64,000 bases of DNA, taken from positions 62,001 to 126,000 of the forward strand of contig JBGUEO010000003.1 of the NCBI GenBank assembly GCA_041821315.1, given 5' to 3'. The notes beneath the pieces were generated by a model. That model worked only from the letters and a program-made list of their open reading frames with translations, was not told where the DNA came from and ran no database searches. Made by a program: the position numbers and the translations under genes. This document shows positions 62,140-64,000 of this stretch, piece by piece. Each line of letters starts with the position of its first letter. Position 1 is the stretch's first letter. The stretch is from DIGJ01 sp041821315 (GTDB lineage Bacteria > Bacillota > Clostridia > Lachnospirales > Lachnospiraceae).

Positions 62140-63060
62140 ATGAAAATGAAAGCAGTAGTTGTCACGGGTGCAACTGGATTTATTGGTGGGGCGCTCGTTA
62201 AAAGATTATTAGTAGAAAATATAAAAGTATATGCAATTGATATAAATGAAGAGCATCTTAATGAATTAAAAAAATACGGTGACGTAATTACAATCAAGGC
62301 ATCCTTTGAAGAATATGGAAACGTGGATGATTTCATTCAAGATGATATAGACGTATTTTATCATTTCGCTTGGCAGGGTGTATTTGGAAAAGCGTTTGAA
62401 GACTATAGCCTTCAATTATCAAATGCGAAATATGCAGCCGATGCAATTAGCTTGGCCATTCGACTGAGATGCAAAAAATTTGTACTAGCAGGTACAAAAA
62501 ATGAATTCGAGGTAGCGGAGTACTTATTTGATAGTGATTCAAGTTTAAGATATACCTGTATTTATGCAATGTCTAAATTGGCTTCCGAAATGATATGTAA
62601 AACAATTGCAGCGAATAACGATATAACGTATTCGGCAGGGTTAATTGCAATGGCTTATGGAGAAAATAATACTTCGAAAATGCTACCGAATGTTTTGATT
62701 CAAACATTGTTAAATAATGATTCACCAAAACTGATCGAGGGAAATTGTTTGTATGATATGATATATATTGATGATATCGTGGAAGCTTTTCTATGTATTG
62801 GTAAAGAAGGAAAAAATATGACAAGCTATTACATAGGGCATAGAAATCCAAGAGTATTCAAAGAGATAGTTCAAGACATTCGAGATATCATTAATCCAAA
62901 TATCGAGTTGAAATTCGGAGAATATCCAGAAGAGTTGGGAATTGACTATGAGAAGTTGGATTTGGATGCTTTATATAACGATACAGGTTTTGAATGTAAG
63001 ACTAATTTTAAAAAGAGTATTGTAAAGACTGCAGAGTGGGTAAAATCATTAAATTGGTAA
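62140..63060 (+). CDS. SDR epimerase/dehydratase, likely NDP-sugar 4-ketoreductase
   Basis: A 306-residue extended SDR. The coenzyme motif VVVTGATGFIGGALVKRLL has a complete GxxGxxG. KKFVLAGTKNEFE precedes the active-site YAMSKLASE (Y-x-x-x-K). IYIDDIVEAFLCIG lies near the C-terminus. As the last enzyme in a set with 2,3-dehydratase, 3-ketoreductase and 3,5-epimerase, it would reduce C4 to finish the deoxysugar. A different epimerase role cannot be ruled out. GGAAGGAGG precedes the ATG. Confidence 0.83.
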   Translation: MKMKAVVVTGATGFIGGALVKRLLVENIKVYAIDINEEHLNELKKYGDVITIKASFEEYGNVDDFIQDDIDVFYHFAWQGVFGKAFEDYSLQLSNAKYAADAISLAIRLRCKKFVLAGTKNEFEVAEYLFDSDSSLRYTCIYAMSKLASEMICKTIAANNDITYSAGLIAMAYGENNTSKMLPNVLIQTLLNNDSPKLIEGNCLYDMIYIDDIVEAFLCIGKEGKNMTSYYIGHRNPRVFKEIVQDIRDIINPNIELKFGEYPEELGIDYEKLDLDALYNDTGFECKTNFKKSIVKTAEWVKSLNW

Positions 63061-63073
63061 GGATGGACAGAAG

Positions 63074-64000
63074 ATGATTTATGATATTGTTGTTGTGGGT
63101 AGTGGATTTTCAGGAAGTATTTTAGCAAGGAAGATTGCAGAAGAGTGTAATAAAAAAGTTTTAGTTGTAGAGAAACGTGAGCATATTGGCGGAAATATGT
63201 ACGATGAGTTTGATAAGCATGGAATATTAATACAAAAATACGGACCTCACTTTCTAAATACAAATAAATATTGCATCATTCGGTATTTAGAACAGTACGG
63301 CGAATTATTTAAATATAATGCAAAATTACTTAGTTACATTGATGGGAACTATATACAGTTGCCATTTAATTTCGAGACAGTGCAGCAATTAGTTGGCGGA
63401 GAGCAAGCCGAAGAACTATTAAGAAAATTGCGTAGCAGTTTTATAGGGCGAGATAGAGTTCCGATTTTAGAATTAGTTGACCATGAAGATAAGGATATTT
63501 GTGTATATGGTAATCTTTTATTTGAAAAGGCTTACAAGACTTATACGGCAAAACAATGGGGAATTCCAGTCGAAAAAATAGACAAATATGTTTTGGACAG
63601 AGTTCCAATGGCAATGAGTTATGATGCAAGATATTTAAATAAAGATTATCAATACCTCCCAATCAATGGCTTTACTAAATTATTTGAAAGCTTATTAAAC
63701 CATGAAAATATTGATGCGGTAACAAGGACAGATGCATTACCACATATTTTCTTTGATGAAAAATCAGGACAAATAACTTACGATGGTTGTGCTGTAAAGT
63801 GTTTAATATTTACAGGACCGATTGATGAATTATTTCAATTGAAATATGGGGCACTACCATATCGTTCTCTTGATATTAAATATGAATACTTCAAAGAAAA
63901 TAGTACCTTGCCTTGTGAAATCATTTCATATCCACAAGCAGATGGTTACACAAGAAGTACTGAATATAAGAAGATAATGTTTGACTCAAGTAAAATTATG
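63074..64000 (+). CDS. glf: UDP-galactopyranose mutase, 3'-truncated by the window edge
   Basis: An open frame of 309 codons reaches the right edge. The protein starts MIYDIVVVGSGFSGSILARKIAEE, an FAD-binding Rossmann motif, then KVLVVEKREHIGGNMYDEFD, YGPHFLNTN, QLPFNF and LFEKAYKTYTAKQWG, all typical of Glf. YLPINGFTKLFESLL and FTGPIDELFQLKYGALPYRSL follow. Glf is usually about 365-385 residues, so 60 or more are missing. It converts UDP-galactopyranose to UDP-galactofuranose, which predicts galactofuranose in the glycan. A weak site lies before ATG 63074, 13 bases after the SDR gene. Confidence 0.95.
   Translation, partial: MIYDIVVVGSGFSGSILARKIAEECNKKVLVVEKREHIGGNMYDEFDKHGILIQKYGPHFLNTNKYCIIRYLEQYGELFKYNAKLLSYIDGNYIQLPFNFETVQQLVGGEQAEELLRKLRSSFIGRDRVPILELVDHEDKDICVYGNLLFEKAYKTYTAKQWGIPVEKIDKYVLDRVPMAMSYDARYLNKDYQYLPINGFTKLFESLLNHENIDAVTRTDALPHIFFDEKSGQITYDGCAVKCLIFTGPIDELFQLKYGALPYRSLDIKYEYFKENSTLPCEIISYPQADGYTRSTEYKKIMFDSSKIM

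Noticed and set aside
1..64000. tRNA or rRNA genes
   Set aside because: No cloverleaf, GTTCGANTC-type arm in proper context, or rRNA sequence was recognised in the window on reading both strands.

Overview
The window looks like chromosome from a low-GC, probably spore-forming, anaerobic Firmicute of the Lachnospiraceae / Clostridium phytofermentans type. The grounds are AT-rich DNA with AGGAGG ribosome sites, a lysine riboswitch, a tRNA-Phe T-box, SpoIID-like and SleB-like wall hydrolases, an Etf-linked lactate dehydrogenase, and GTG/TTG starts. This is inference from gene content; there is no rRNA in the window to test it. A run of exactly 100 N (40313-40412) shows that the source is a scaffolded draft.

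Region 1 (1-7000): the 3' part of an aspartokinase gene, an SSB-like gene, a corrinoid adenosyltransferase gene, and a lysine-riboswitch-controlled dapA-dapB pair. Then come a divergent degenerate phosphoribosyltransferase and a MogA-type gene overlapping a membrane diguanylate cyclase gene. Region 2 (7000-13900): a three-gene Gld-type ABC export system (ATPase, permease/GldG fusion, DUF4340 protein), two back-to-back long palindromes, and a purine permease gene on the minus strand. Region 3 (13918-15808): a group IIC intron inserted beside a bidirectional terminator. It replaces the end of a small antisense ORF.

Region 4 (16183-23430): a SpoIID-family protein, a convergent BrkB/YihY membrane protein, and a T-box-regulated pheS-pheT operon. 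Region 5 (23548-30442): a VanZ-like protein, a small membrane protein, then a two-component system, a lipoprotein and an ABC exporter in an overlapping run. Region 6 (30591-40427): an AP2-like protein with a decayed HNH centre, a SleB-family hydrolase, threonine synthase, a secreted S-layer-like protein, an O-antigen-ligase-like protein, and an Rpn-family nuclease interrupted by the gap.

Region 7 (40600-44028): EtfB, ferredoxin-EtfA and a GlcD-like dehydrogenase, matching the electron-confurcating lactate dehydrogenase of acetogens. Region 8 (44076-64000, leaving the window): a surface-polysaccharide locus. It holds an initiating sugar-phosphate transferase, several glycosyltransferases, a Wzm/Wzt ABC exporter, a methyltransferase with a repeat-built coiled coil, two COG5610-type proteins, a decayed membrane-protein gene, a 2-deoxy-sugar pathway (NDP-hexose 2,3-dehydratase, 3-ketoreductase, 3,5-epimerase, SDR reductase) and a UDP-galactopyranose mutase. 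The likely product is a glycan carrying a deoxyhexose and possibly galactofuranose, polymerised inside the cell and exported by Wzm/Wzt. Its chain length may be set by the methyltransferase/coiled-coil protein, by analogy with WbdD.
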